Positions 18,701 to 26,794 of a stretch of 32,981 nucleotides of DNA are shown one piece after another; within the stretch, counting starts at the first letter, position 1; each line of letters starts with the position of its first letter. Source of the DNA: Planctomycetota bacterium. GTDB taxonomy: Bacteria; Planctomycetota; Phycisphaerae; WQYP01. Location of the stretch: assembly GCA_021808485.1 (NCBI GenBank), contig JAKBBN010000037.1, positions 1 to 32,981 of the forward strand, given 5' to 3'. The notes under the pieces were generated by a model. That model was not told the DNA's origin and did no database searches. It saw only the letters and a program-made list of their open reading frames with translations. The position numbers and the translations under genes are program-made.

Positions 18701-19335
18701 TCGTTGGTGGCCACCACTTCGCAGCCGGCGCGCCGGGCCACTTCCAGCAGTTGGGGTATCTGTTCGAGTTGCGCCGGATCATCGTGATTTTGCAACTCCA
18801 CAAAAAACCGATCGCCGAAAATATCCTTGTATTGCCCGGCCACGTTCACCGCGGCCGACATATCACCACGGGTCAGACAGGCGGCGATTTCCGTTCCGAA
18901 ATGGCCGTTGATAACGATCAGTCCCTCGCCATATTTCGCCAGGCACTCTTTATCCACACGCGGCCGGTAGTAAAAACCCTCCAGATAAGCGATGCTGGCC
19001 AGTTTGAGCATGTTTTTGTAGCCGACCTGATCTTTGGCCAGCACAACCAGGTGATAGGCGGCCTCGCTGATACCGTGGGCTTCCTTGTCAAACCTGGAGC
19101 CGGGAGCGACGTAAAATTCGCAGCCGACGAGCGGCTTAATACCGGCCTTTTTCGCCTGCTGGTAAAACTCCACCAGACCAAATAGATTGCCGTGATCGGT
19201 CAAGGCTAGGGCGGGCATTCCAAGCTGCGCGGCTTTGCCGCACAGACCGGGGATGGTCGCGCCGCCGTCAAGAAGCGAATAATGCGAATGGCCGTGCAGG
19301 TGAACAAATGAATCCTGTCGTGCAATGGCAGCCAT
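15703..19335 (-). CDS. dnaE: DNA polymerase III subunit alpha
   Basis: 1210 residues from ATG 19335, chosen because GGAGG lies seven bases upstream; the 36-residue longer frame to 19443 is not family-like. This is the replicative polymerase subunit. It opens with the PHP domain (FVHLHGHSHYSLLDG), has the polymerase palm with PDIDIDIC (Asp409 and Asp411, matching E. coli Asp401/Asp403) and MDFLGLRTL (Asp556, matching Asp555), RGSGVGTLVGYALGL, NAGMHAAGVIV, and fingers with YRPGPMDLIP and GYGFNKSHSTRYALVAY. The C-terminal part holds an OB-fold (KWATIILEDLRGTMKVLVYG). No exonuclease domain is inserted, so it is DnaE rather than PolC. It is the last gene of the minus-strand run, after the dacB-like gene. 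Confidence 0.97.
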   Translation of the reverse strand: MAAIARQDSFVHLHGHSHYSLLDGGATIPGLCGKAAQLGMPALALTDHGNLFGLVEFYQQAKKAGIKPLVGCEFYVAPGSRFDKEAHGISEAAYHLVVLAKDQVGYKNMLKLASIAYLEGFYYRPRVDKECLAKYGEGLIVINGHFGTEIAACLTRGDMSAAVNVAGQYKDIFGDRFFVELQNHDDPAQLEQIPQLLEVARRAGCEVVATNDHHYLLKEDYDAHDVLCCISMGKTLSDENRLRYSRQLYLKSPQEMRQIFRDIPRACDNTLNIADMCDLTLDFSRRHAPVYSPPVDAATGNRPSADDYLRQLCEAGVLDKYGRFDDVLRQRLEQELKVINEKGFSSYFLIVWDFCNFARQHGIPVGARGSGVGTLVGYALGLCNVDPIRYDLLFERFMDPSRSEMPDIDIDICQEGRGRVIEYVRQKYGNVSQIITFSTLGAKAAVKDVGRVLGMPLPEVDKITKLIPGGPNVTLESALAVADLKKLYREDPNVTRLFDVARRLEGLCRNAGMHAAGVIVCDKPIDEIVPLYKNGDDIMTQWDGPTCEKAGLLKMDFLGLRTLTIVERALDLIEKDYPQGLPPREIRSQDGAVAEIPHPVAAGRPGRIDLEKADLTDQRVFRQIFQKGQTRGVFQFESPGMRELLIGMKPDRVEDLIAANALYRPGPMDLIPDYCSRKHGRQKVPQVHPIIDKLLAETYGIMVYQEQVMRIFNQLGNIPLAKAYKIIKAISKKNTEIIAAEKQGFVKGAQENGIKPDQAEEIFALIEKFGGYGFNKSHSTRYALVAYHTAYLKTYFPLQYMAALLTFEMGDQTKTIEYIEECRYIQRPDGRVGIPILPPDVNSSMADFNVVQGTIRFGLAAVKGVGEKAVQAVIAARNDKAGAHKPFTSLYDFCERVDLRLVNKSVLEALIKCGAFDCVHSVRSAAFAAVEHAVSVGSAAQEARRAGQESLFGGGGGGMAAAPAEFRLPAVPEWPQSEKMSQEKAVLGFYVTSHPLRNVEAMLPHFTTLDSQSLLAAADRKDGIVGGLISKVDVRIARTGQSAGQKWATIILEDLRGTMKVLVYGNEYQRFANLIAPEAIVFVRGRVNRSREEPSFQAVDFFTPQQIMEKLAIDVVLSGSAGVLDESAVEKLAAVLGRHSGPRVGVRLKLLDPTHSPPLRVLVDLKQKISVTAAALDELRENFPQLAVQCTGPGSAVAAARARREMAAVA

Positions 19336-19342
19336 AACAGAG

Positions 19343-19347
19343 CCTCC
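19343..19347 (-). promoter_or_regulatory. Ribosome binding site deciding the dnaE start
   Basis: GGAGG on the reverse strand, seven bases before ATG at 19335. Confidence 0.75.
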
Positions 19348-19494
19348 GTGCGGAAAACATGGTGCGGCGCATTGCCACCGTGGCCGGGCGAAAAAATAGG
19401 TCCTGATGGACCGCGCCGGACGGGTCACTTCGCCAACGGGCATTTTAGCACGATCGGCCGGAGGTGGAAAACAATCGACCAGGGGGCGGCGATT

Positions 19495-20955
19495 TCAATG
19501 CCGTTGCGCCCAGTTGTACAGATCAATCACCAGCCGATCCTGCCATGGGTTCACATTACCGTGGTAGTAATTGCACATAATTGAAAAAACGAAAGTGCGG
19601 TTACCTACAAACAAATATCCACTGAGCGTGGATGCCCCGGTGATATGCCCGTCCTTGGCCCGCACATGGCGGCCGACCGGCGAGCCGACAAACCGATGAA
19701 TTAACGTGCCGTGCCCCGGCCGGCACAGGGTATTGATAAAGGCCTTTCCATCCGGCCGATAGGCCATTTTGGAAAGCACGGCGGTGAGCGCGACGGGTGC
19801 AATATGGTCATGATGGGATAAACCGGATCCATCAACCATGTGCGCCAACTGCGGACCGACGCCTATTCCAGCCAGCCAACTCATAATGGCGGCGTCACCG
19901 TTATGCCAGCTTCCCGGCCGGCCGGTGGAAAGGTGTCCAAGCAGCTTGCACATGCATTCGGCCATTAGGTTAATGCTGTCGGTATTCGCGCGGTGCAGAA
20001 TATCAAGCAGCGGCGTTTCATACGTCGCCAGAAGCCGGGGGCGTCCGCCCGCCGCCGCGAGTGTGCCGTGCGTTACCACGCCGCTTACGGTGATTCCCTG
20101 ATTCACCAGGCTTTGCCGGAGCACATTGCCGGTAAACAAAGCGGGATCATGAATGGTGGCCTGCATGGCATAATCACCGGTGGCGCGCACCTGCCCACGA
20201 AGGAAAAAGCGGTTATCCCCCGCCGGCCGCCACAGCCAACAGCTTTGCTGCGGCCCGCGGCGGGCCTGAATGATAACCGGCGTGTACGGGCTGTCCGGAA
20301 TCAGATTTACGCCGATGCCGCCGCTGCCGAGCACCACCGGGTTCCATTGCACGCAATTGAGGGAAAAATTTAGCCCGCCGACCGGGGCCTCATACCAATC
20401 CAGCCGCTGTCCCGGCGGCCAGAGAGGATTGCGGTAATGTTGATTGAAGATTGAATCATCCACGATGATATTATGAAATGCGGTGTCATGAATTGCCTTC
20501 AGATGGGCCGCCCAATTGTCAAAAACCGTGGTAACCTTCCAGCCGGCCCGCCGGCACAACACCGGATCACCCAGGGCCGGGTCTCCACCGCCGACAATCA
20601 CGAGGTTATCCCCAACCTGATACAGCCGGGTTTTGATCGATGCGTGCGGACCAAGGCGGTCGTAAATGGCGCTCATGGTCAGGAGCTTTCCATTGCTGCC
20701 GGGCATGAGCGGCGTACGGGCGTGATAACTGAACACCGGGCTCGGACCGGTGCGCGTCAGTTCCACAATATTAATCCCGACGCGTGCGCCGCGAAGTTGC
20801 CCGGACGCCAGCAAACCTGAAATCTCCCCGGCCAGGCTTCCCGCCCGCGCCATGTCGGCGGGTGCCGCGACAGCGATGGCCACGGCAAAGGCTGCGAAGC
20901 AGGCCGCGAACTTAAAAATACTTCGGAATCGGAAATCAGCTCTTGGATGGTACAT
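19495..20955 (-). CDS. dacB: PBP4-type D-Ala-D-Ala carboxypeptidase/endopeptidase
   Basis: 486 residues from ATG 20955 (AAGG eight bases upstream); the frame runs to 21075 but without a better start. A signal peptide is evident: basic start, hydrophobic core FKFAACFAAFAVAIAVA, then small residues, so it acts in the periplasm. Peptidase family S13 trims and cleaves peptidoglycan cross-links. Motif 1 SxxK is SNGK (Ser87, Lys90), followed by the family block VIVGGGDPALGD; motif 2 SxN is SIN (327-329); VDGSGLSHHD is the usual following motif. Motif 3, normally KTG, reads KDG (434-436) within RAKDGHITGASTLSGYL. The Thr-to-Asp change is unusual and could alter activity. Its neighbours are the phosphomutase gene upstream and dnaE downstream. 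Confidence 0.9.
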   Translation of the reverse strand: MYHPRADFRFRSIFKFAACFAAFAVAIAVAAPADMARAGSLAGEISGLLASGQLRGARVGINIVELTRTGPSPVFSYHARTPLMPGSNGKLLTMSAIYDRLGPHASIKTRLYQVGDNLVIVGGGDPALGDPVLCRRAGWKVTTVFDNWAAHLKAIHDTAFHNIIVDDSIFNQHYRNPLWPPGQRLDWYEAPVGGLNFSLNCVQWNPVVLGSGGIGVNLIPDSPYTPVIIQARRGPQQSCWLWRPAGDNRFFLRGQVRATGDYAMQATIHDPALFTGNVLRQSLVNQGITVSGVVTHGTLAAAGGRPRLLATYETPLLDILHRANTDSINLMAECMCKLLGHLSTGRPGSWHNGDAAIMSWLAGIGVGPQLAHMVDGSGLSHHDHIAPVALTAVLSKMAYRPDGKAFINTLCRPGHGTLIHRFVGSPVGRHVRAKDGHITGASTLSGYLFVGNRTFVFSIMCNYYHGNVNPWQDRLVIDLYNWAQRH

Positions 20956-21131
20956 CCATGCACCTTTCAAAAAAAATACCCGCAAACGATCATTCGCTGC
21001 CGTCGTCCGCGGTGCGACACTCCGCTGTTGCGGCAAACTATCTACCCGATCGGCACGGCGCAGGTTCATAAACAAGGATCATTTTCCGCGCCCGGCGAAG
21101 GGCCGGGCGAGCATCGGTCAAACCGCCGTCC

Positions 21132-22508
21132 TTAATGTTCCACCGGAACACCGATCTGCCGGCCCACCTCATCAAGCTTCTTTTTCAGGTTTTCCGCGGT
21201 GTTGGCTTCCAAATTAAGGCGCAGGAGCGGTTCGGTATTGCTCTTTCGCACGTTAAACCACCAGGTGTCATATTCCACGGTAATGCCATCCAGGTAATCA
21301 ATCGAGGCATCCTTGTACCGCTGGGCCAGTCGGGTGATTGTCGCATCCTTATCCGCGACTTCAAAATTAATCTCACCGCTGCCATGCCAGCGTTGCAGCG
21401 GTTTTAGCACCTGGCTCACCGGCAAGTCATAGCGGGAAAGAACCGACACCATGCAGGCAAAGGCAATCGCGCCGCTGTCGGTGTTGAAACTGTCGCGAAA
21501 ATAAAAATGTCCGGATAATTCGCCGCCGAAAACGCCCTTGCTGTCCGCCAAGGCCTTTTTCATAAAGGCATGACCGACGCGCTCGCGCCGCGGTATACCG
21601 CCGGCGTTTTGAATTTCCTCTTTAACCACCCGGCTGGACCGCAGGTCATACACCACGGCCGCTCCGGGATTTTTCTTCAGAAAATCCCTGGCCAAAAGCG
21701 CGGTGGCAATATCGCAACGGATGATGCGCGCCTGTTCATCCACAAAAATGCAGCGGTCCGCATCGCCGTCAAAGCAGACGCCCATATCCGCCCCGTTGGA
21801 CAAAACAGCTTCCTGAAGCTGCCGCAGATTGGCATCCACCAGCGGATTGGGTTCATGTTTAAAACTACCGGTAATTTCCAGATTCAATGGAATAATTTCC
21901 AGGTTCGGCTGGCCGACAAAAATTTCCGGAATGAATTTTCCGGCCATGCCGTTGCTGGTATCGGCGACAATTTTCAGGGGGCGGGCAATTCTCAAAAATT
22001 TGAGCACATGGGACTTGTAGCCCGCCCTGAGGTCAAGTTGCTCCAATTCACCGATGTGCGGCGACGGATTCCGGCGCATATTCAGGCACAAATGCCGGAT
22101 TTCCAGAAGCCCGGTATTCTCCCCCACCGGCCGCGCATTCAGGCCGCTGATCTTAAACCCGTTGTAATGCGCGGGGTTATGGGAAGCGGTGGTCTGAATG
22201 CCGCCGCAGCAGCCAAGCTGGTTGATGGCGTAATAAATCATGGGCGTATCAATCATGCCGATGTCAATGCAGCCCGCGCCGGTACTGCGAATTCCATCCA
22301 TCAAGGCGGCCGCCATTGACGGACTGCTGGGCCGCATATCCCTACCCACGATCACCATATTTTTCCGCCGGTCCGCCTTGTCCAGACCGGTAAGATTCAT
22401 GCGTAAAAACTGTGCAGTGGCATTGCCTATTTTCCACGCCATATCTTCATTTAATTGATCTGGATACGTTCCGCGGACATCGTATGCCTTGAATACTTTA
22501 TCAATCAT
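21132..22508 (-). CDS. manB: Phosphomannomutase/phosphoglucomutase
   Basis: 458 residues, the standard alpha-D-phosphohexomutase size and four-domain order. It interconverts hexose 1- and 6-phosphates, supplying nucleotide sugars for surface polysaccharides. Seen: KAYDVRGTYP at the start, the phosphoserine loop TASHNPAHYNGFK (Ser109), the magnesium loop DGDADR (247-252), the sugar-binding loop GELSGH (329-334), and the phosphate-binding loop RKSNTEP (421-427). These match the bacterial PMM/PGM group (AlgC-like) rather than GlmM; the mannose/glucose preference cannot be told apart by eye. An AAGGG-like site precedes the ATG. The next gene on the same strand is the PBP4-like gene, about 180 bases on. 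Confidence 0.93.
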   Translation of the reverse strand: MIDKVFKAYDVRGTYPDQLNEDMAWKIGNATAQFLRMNLTGLDKADRRKNMVIVGRDMRPSSPSMAAALMDGIRSTGAGCIDIGMIDTPMIYYAINQLGCCGGIQTTASHNPAHYNGFKISGLNARPVGENTGLLEIRHLCLNMRRNPSPHIGELEQLDLRAGYKSHVLKFLRIARPLKIVADTSNGMAGKFIPEIFVGQPNLEIIPLNLEITGSFKHEPNPLVDANLRQLQEAVLSNGADMGVCFDGDADRCIFVDEQARIIRCDIATALLARDFLKKNPGAAVVYDLRSSRVVKEEIQNAGGIPRRERVGHAFMKKALADSKGVFGGELSGHFYFRDSFNTDSGAIAFACMVSVLSRYDLPVSQVLKPLQRWHGSGEINFEVADKDATITRLAQRYKDASIDYLDGITVEYDTWWFNVRKSNTEPLLRLNLEANTAENLKKKLDEVGRQIGVPVEH

Positions 22509-22590
22509 GCAATGGTCCCTTTAAGACACTTGTTCGTTCGGTCGTTAACTGCCGGCCGCCGGCCGCAATCCGCAAAATGCGAATCACCGA

Positions 22591-22612
22591 TCCGCATTTT
22601 CATGGATGCGGA
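22591..22612 (-). repeat. Inverted repeat after the P450 gene
   Basis: TCCGCAT and ATGCGGA form a 7-bp stem with an 8-base loop, 45 bases after the P450 stop. There is no T tract, so it is only a possible transcript end. Confidence 0.35.
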
Positions 22613-22656
22613 AAACACCGGTTCGGATTCCGGCAATGTTAGCGGAGAACACCGAA

Positions 22657-24423
22657 TCAAGCCATATCCATGGCGAGGCGCAGTGGGCAACGCAAGACCA
22701 GGCCTTTGCGCCATCGAACGAAAGGCTGTTTAAGACGAGCCCGGGGAAATGTCCTGAGCAACACTTCCAGGGCGACTTGCGCCTCCATCCGGGCCAGCAT
22801 GGCGCCCAGACAAAAATGAATTCCCATGCCGAAGGCGAGGTGTCGATTGTCCGTGCGATGGATATCAAACTTATTCGGATGATCAAATTGCGCCGGATCG
22901 CGGTTGGCCGCCCCCAGTGAAAACAGAATCAGTTCTCCGCGACGGATTGTCCGCCCCTGCCAGTCAATATCTTCCGCAGCCATCCGGCCGGTCCATTGCA
23001 CCGGACTTTCAAACCGCAGAATTTCTTCCACCGCGGCGGGCATTTTCCCCGGATCCGCCCGCAAATCCGCCAGTGCCTCCGGATGGGTGTGCAGCAGCCA
23101 TACGCCATTGGCTATCAGGCTGGTGGTCGTTTCGTGGCCGGCCATGAGCAGCAGCATGCAATTGGCGACAAACTGTGCCGGTGAAATATCCGCGCCACCG
23201 CGTGTGATCAGAGCGCTCAACAGATGAGCGTCCGGATGCGTGCTTATGGTATGCAGTTTATTTTCAAGATAAAGCCGGAATTCCTCGTAGGCGGCGTCGG
23301 CAAGGTCCAATTGACGCGCCGTGGGGTTAATTTCAATGGCCGGCGTCATTTGATCCGACCATGATTTCAGCCGGGGCATATCTTCCGGCGGCAGGCCGAA
23401 AAGCGCCGTAATCACAAACACCGGAAAAGGGACGGCGAAATCCGCCACGATGTCCAGCCGACCCCGCTTTTTTGCCTGCCCCAGCAGATTCAGCGACTGA
23501 GCTTCCATGGCCGGACGCAATGCCGCCAACGATACCGCGCCCATCGCCCGCATGAAGGCGGTACGCAGCCGGGTATGCCGCGGAGGATCGGAAAACAGCA
23601 TCATGGCAAAAAGCCGATCCGGCTCTTCAGGCGCCTTGAGTTGCTCCAACGCCGCCCTGGGAAAGGCATCCATTGTAAACGGGGCGCGGGCAAACCGCGG
23701 ATCTTTAAGCAGGGCCTGCGCATCGGCGAATCGATATGCGGTCCAGACCGGTAAGACGGGGTCCTGCCGCAATGCGGTCTGTCGACGAAGTTGATCATAA
23801 AGCGGGTACGGATTCCGGCGGAAACGCGGATGGAGCAGGCTTTTTCCGATATATACTTTTGCCGGCAGCGCCAGCGCGGAAAAGAACCGGGTTAAAAGGC
23901 CCGTCGGCGTCAATTTCAATCGCAGCCGATTTTGCGGTTCCAAACCAAGTCCGACCCGCTGGGTAATAAAACTTTTTCGGCGCCATGCCGCCACGCCGCG
24001 GAGCGCGGCGCTCCGGGAAAAGCCCCGCTGCGACAGCACGGAACCGACAATCGGATCCGCCGGCAGCCCCATCAGCAGATGTTCCGTGCAAATATGCCGC
24101 GTGCCGGTAACGCCGGCTGCCGCGGCGGCCCCGCGGAGCACCGCCAATGTTGCGTCGGAAAATTGATCGGGTAGGGTCTTTGGTTGATCCACGGGCGGCG
24201 CCGCATGCGGCGGGCAAAGTGATTCCGGAGAAATGCCCGCATGTTGCAGCATGAAGTAGGCCGTGGATTTCGCATCCGCACACAGTGCCGTCAGCAGATG
24301 GTCCGGTTCCACCCGCTCAGCGCCTGCCGCGGCCGCGAGTTTGAACCCATCCAGCAATATTCGACGGCAGCGCGGCGTAAGCCATGGCCACAAGGGCGGT
24401 ATATTTGCATTATTTTCCGGCAA
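22657..24423 (-). CDS. Clp N-terminal repeat domain fused to cytochrome P450
   Basis: 588 residues from a TTG at 24423 (AGGAG five bases upstream); the frame also offers ATG 24471 and extends to TTG 24525. The first 150 residues hold two Clp_N-type repeats: LTPRCRRILLDGFKLAAAAG with EPDHLLTAL, then FSDATLAVLRGAAAAAG with CTEHLLMGL, the pattern that binds substrates or adaptors in ClpA/ClpC. No AAA+ module follows. Instead there is a full soluble bacterial P450: NPYPLYDQLR, DPPRHTRLR, the I-helix AGHETTTSL, the ExxR motif EILRFESP, NRDPAQFDHP, and the heme loop FGMGIHFCLG with Cys538. No signal peptide or membrane anchor and no reductase domain, so outside electron donors are needed. It lies downstream of the two-component genes. 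Substrate unknown. Confidence 0.92.
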   Translation of the reverse strand: MPENNANIPPLWPWLTPRCRRILLDGFKLAAAAGAERVEPDHLLTALCADAKSTAYFMLQHAGISPESLCPPHAAPPVDQPKTLPDQFSDATLAVLRGAAAAAGVTGTRHICTEHLLMGLPADPIVGSVLSQRGFSRSAALRGVAAWRRKSFITQRVGLGLEPQNRLRLKLTPTGLLTRFFSALALPAKVYIGKSLLHPRFRRNPYPLYDQLRRQTALRQDPVLPVWTAYRFADAQALLKDPRFARAPFTMDAFPRAALEQLKAPEEPDRLFAMMLFSDPPRHTRLRTAFMRAMGAVSLAALRPAMEAQSLNLLGQAKKRGRLDIVADFAVPFPVFVITALFGLPPEDMPRLKSWSDQMTPAIEINPTARQLDLADAAYEEFRLYLENKLHTISTHPDAHLLSALITRGGADISPAQFVANCMLLLMAGHETTTSLIANGVWLLHTHPEALADLRADPGKMPAAVEEILRFESPVQWTGRMAAEDIDWQGRTIRRGELILFSLGAANRDPAQFDHPNKFDIHRTDNRHLAFGMGIHFCLGAMLARMEAQVALEVLLRTFPRARLKQPFVRWRKGLVLRCPLRLAMDMA

Positions 24424-24428
24424 ACAGA

Positions 24429-24433
24429 CTCCT
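24429..24433 (-). promoter_or_regulatory. Ribosome binding site suggesting a TTG start for the P450
   Basis: AGGAG on the reverse strand, five bases before the TTG at 24423. Neither of the two upstream in-frame starts (24471, 24525) has a comparable site. Confidence 0.5.
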
Positions 24434-24528
24434 GAACGCCGTTGTCGGCTTCTTTCCGCCGCGGGAATCATGATCAGCGGCGGTGCGGTGCAATCCGCCT
24501 GCGTCAAGCCGCACGGGACGGGCAACCG

Positions 24529-25257
24529 CTATTTGTCCATACCCACCTGAATCGCATATCGCAGCAGTTCATTGCTGCTGGCGAAATTGAGCTTCTCCTT
24601 AATATGCTCGCGATGGGCTTCCACGGTTTTAGCGCTTAAATGCAGAATACGGGCAATCTCCCGAACCGGTTTGCCCTGTCCTAAAAACTGAAAGACCTCA
24701 AGTTCCCGGTCCGACAGCAGTTCCAGCGATGATTTCAGCGGTTGGTTGCCTCCGCCGGCCAATTGCCGCAGCACCCGTCCGGCAATGGCGTCGCTCACGT
24801 AAATCTCACCGGCCAGAATGCGGCGGATGGCCAGTAGAATTTTATCCGTGGCTTCCTGTTTTTGAATATAACCGCGGGCGCCGGCGCGCAACGCCCGCTC
24901 GGCATACATGGTTTCGTCATGCATGGAAAGCACCAGAATGGGAAGTTTTTCATGCATAGACCGCAGATCTTTAATGAGTTCCAGACCCGGCTTGCCGTTT
25001 AAGGACAGGTCCACAATCGCCAGGTCCGGCTTCAGATTTGCCGCGGCATCCAGCGCGCCGTCCGCGTCGGCGGCTTCGCCGCACACGCATAAATCATCCG
25101 AACTTTCAATCAACAGGCGAATCCCCTGCCGCGCGATAGGGTGGTCATCCACAATAACAATGCGCGGTTTGGGCCGCCCCAGGGCCGGCGAGGGCCCACG
25201 GCCCGGTTTGGAACGAAAGGCAATGGGAGGCATTTTCTTTTCCGGTCTGGCTTTCAT
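24529..25257 (-). CDS. NarL/FixJ-type response regulator
   Basis: 242 residues. A basic, Pro-rich extension of about 30 residues is followed by a receiver domain (RIVIVDDHPIARQGIRLL; phospho-accepting Asp83 in AIVDLSL; LVLSMHD; GYIQKQ) and a LuxR-type helix-turn-helix (LLSDRELEVFQFLGQG, then REIARILHLSAKTVEAHREHIKEKL). All residues for phosphorylation and DNA binding are present. Its ATG overlaps the TGA of the histidine kinase gene as ATGA, so the two are translationally coupled and form a pair. It probably controls transcription of nearby genes, perhaps including the P450 fusion that begins about 100 bases after its stop; the target is inferred from position only. Confidence 0.95.
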   Translation of the reverse strand: MKARPEKKMPPIAFRSKPGRGPSPALGRPKPRIVIVDDHPIARQGIRLLIESSDDLCVCGEAADADGALDAAANLKPDLAIVDLSLNGKPGLELIKDLRSMHEKLPILVLSMHDETMYAERALRAGARGYIQKQEATDKILLAIRRILAGEIYVSDAIAGRVLRQLAGGGNQPLKSSLELLSDRELEVFQFLGQGKPVREIARILHLSAKTVEAHREHIKEKLNFASSNELLRYAIQVGMDK

Positions 25258-26717
25258 GATGAATTTCCTGTTTTGGCCGGCGAATTATCCGCGGCGTTCT
25301 CCGGCTGACTTAATGAACAGATGACCGTCACGCCCCGCCCCGGTGTGGAGCGGATTTCCAGCAGTGCGCCGATGGCGCCGGCGCGATAGTTCATGATGTG
25401 CAGCCCCAATCCCCGGCCGCGGACATCCGGGAATCCAACACCGTCATCACGGACGGTCAGTTTCAGGTTGCGGCCCAGCGTTTTAAGACTGATCTGCACA
25501 TGCCGGGCCTTGCCGTGCCGCACGGCATTATGCACCGCTTCCTGCACAATCCGATAAATATGCGTGCCGTCGGAAACAGTTACGCCGGGGGGCAACGGAT
25601 CACAGCGGACGGAGCATTCAATGTCAAACAGCTTTTCCGTGCGCTCCGCAAGGTCCTGCAGACTGGTGGGAAACACCTGGCAATCACTGACCGGCTGGAG
25701 CCCGCGGGAAAGTTCGCGGCTCTGGGCAATACCGTCATTGATCAGCTCAATAACCCGATTCATGCGATCCGCGAGTTCCGGCGCGGCACGACCGAGCAAT
25801 CCGCCCAGCGCTTTGGCATGCAGGGCTGCCCCGGTCAACAGCTGCCCGAGGCCGTCATGCAGGTCCTGCCCGATGCGTTGTTGTTCACGCTCGGAAATGT
25901 GCAGGATCTCATGCTCCATCCGTTTGCGCTCGCTGATATCGCGGATAATAGCGGTAAAAAAATGCCGCTGGCCGTGAATTTGTTCCCCTACCGCCAGATA
26001 CATCGGGAAAGTGGAACCATCCTTCCGTCGGCCGATCACTTCGCGGCCGATGCCGATGATTTTGGCCCGGCCGGTTCGCAGATAATTTTGCATGTACCGG
26101 TCATGTTCACTGTGATAAGGTTCGGGCATCAGCATGCTGACATTGCGGTTGATTACTTCGGCGGCTTTGTATTGGAAAATGCGCGACGCGGCGGGGTTAA
26201 AAGTCTGAATACAGCCCCGCTGATCGGCGGTGATGATGGCGTCCACCGCGGTTTCCAGAATGGCCCGTATCTGCGATTCACTCCGGCGCAATGAATCCTG
26301 CAGGCTTTGCGCCGCGGTGATGTCAAATCCGGTCAGGATCAGATATCGCCGGCGCGACGGCGGAGCCTGCCGTGTTATGGCGGCTTCCATCGTCAGGCGC
26401 AGCGGCCGATCCGCCACTTTGGGGTTGAGAGTCATCCGCCTGGACGCTGCATGGCCGGGTTTGGCGGCGGCCAATTTTGAAAGCTTCAGCCGCTGTGCCG
26501 TGGTCAGGAGCCCGCAAGCTTCAATGTCCGTCGGGGATGCGTCTGAAGGCAGTTTAAGCATATCCAGCAGGGTGCGATTGGCGCAAACCGCGCGGGCATG
26601 CCTGTCCAGCACGAGCACCAGCAGGCCGGGGGAATCGATCACGGCCGCGGCCAGGAAGGCATCCATCGGTATGCCCCGGCGGCAAGAGGTTTGGGATTGA
26701 GGATGTCGGGCTTTCAT
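25254..26717 (-). CDS. PAS-domain sensor histidine kinase (HisKA_3 type)
   Basis: 487 residues with no membrane segment, so a cytoplasmic sensor. Two PAS-like domains come first: one near 20-130 (SPGLLVLVLDRHARAVCAN, weaker) and one near 145-260 (ILETAVDAIITADQRG, FNPAASRIFQYKAAEV, RRKDGSTFPMYLAVGE, then IRDISERKRME). The kinase core has the HisKA_3 box ISEREQQRIGQDLHDGLGQ with phospho-acceptor His287, and an HATPase with EAVHNAVRHGKA, DDGVGF and RGLGLHIMNYRAGAIGA. The second PAS resembles FixL-type domains, but the heme-binding His cannot be judged by eye. The start overlaps the end of the read-through oxidoreductase frame (ATGA), and its own stop overlaps the regulator start. The signal sensed is unknown. 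Confidence 0.94.
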   Translation of the reverse strand: MKARHPQSQTSCRRGIPMDAFLAAAVIDSPGLLVLVLDRHARAVCANRTLLDMLKLPSDASPTDIEACGLLTTAQRLKLSKLAAAKPGHAASRRMTLNPKVADRPLRLTMEAAITRQAPPSRRRYLILTGFDITAAQSLQDSLRRSESQIRAILETAVDAIITADQRGCIQTFNPAASRIFQYKAAEVINRNVSMLMPEPYHSEHDRYMQNYLRTGRAKIIGIGREVIGRRKDGSTFPMYLAVGEQIHGQRHFFTAIIRDISERKRMEHEILHISEREQQRIGQDLHDGLGQLLTGAALHAKALGGLLGRAAPELADRMNRVIELINDGIAQSRELSRGLQPVSDCQVFPTSLQDLAERTEKLFDIECSVRCDPLPPGVTVSDGTHIYRIVQEAVHNAVRHGKARHVQISLKTLGRNLKLTVRDDGVGFPDVRGRGLGLHIMNYRAGAIGALLEIRSTPGRGVTVICSLSQPENAADNSPAKTGNSS

Positions 26718-26794
26718 AGGGTTGAAATATCCACTTCATGGCCGCAGGCTGCGGCACGATAAACGCCGTCTATCATGGCCTGAACATCCAGTCA
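26714..26794 (-). other. In-frame continuation of the oxidoreductase after TGA
   Basis: After the TGA at 26794-26792 the same frame reads LDVQAMIDGVYRAAACGHE and ends in STL at a TGA (26716-26714) that overlaps the kinase ATG. The sequence fits the usual C-terminal helix of this family, so the TGA interrupts a real gene rather than ending it. Confidence 0.8.

Noticed and set aside
26792..26794. Selenocysteine at the in-frame TGA of the oxidoreductase
   Set aside because: The position is expected to be glycine in relatives, it is not catalytic, and I saw no convincing SECIS-like hairpin right after the TGA.
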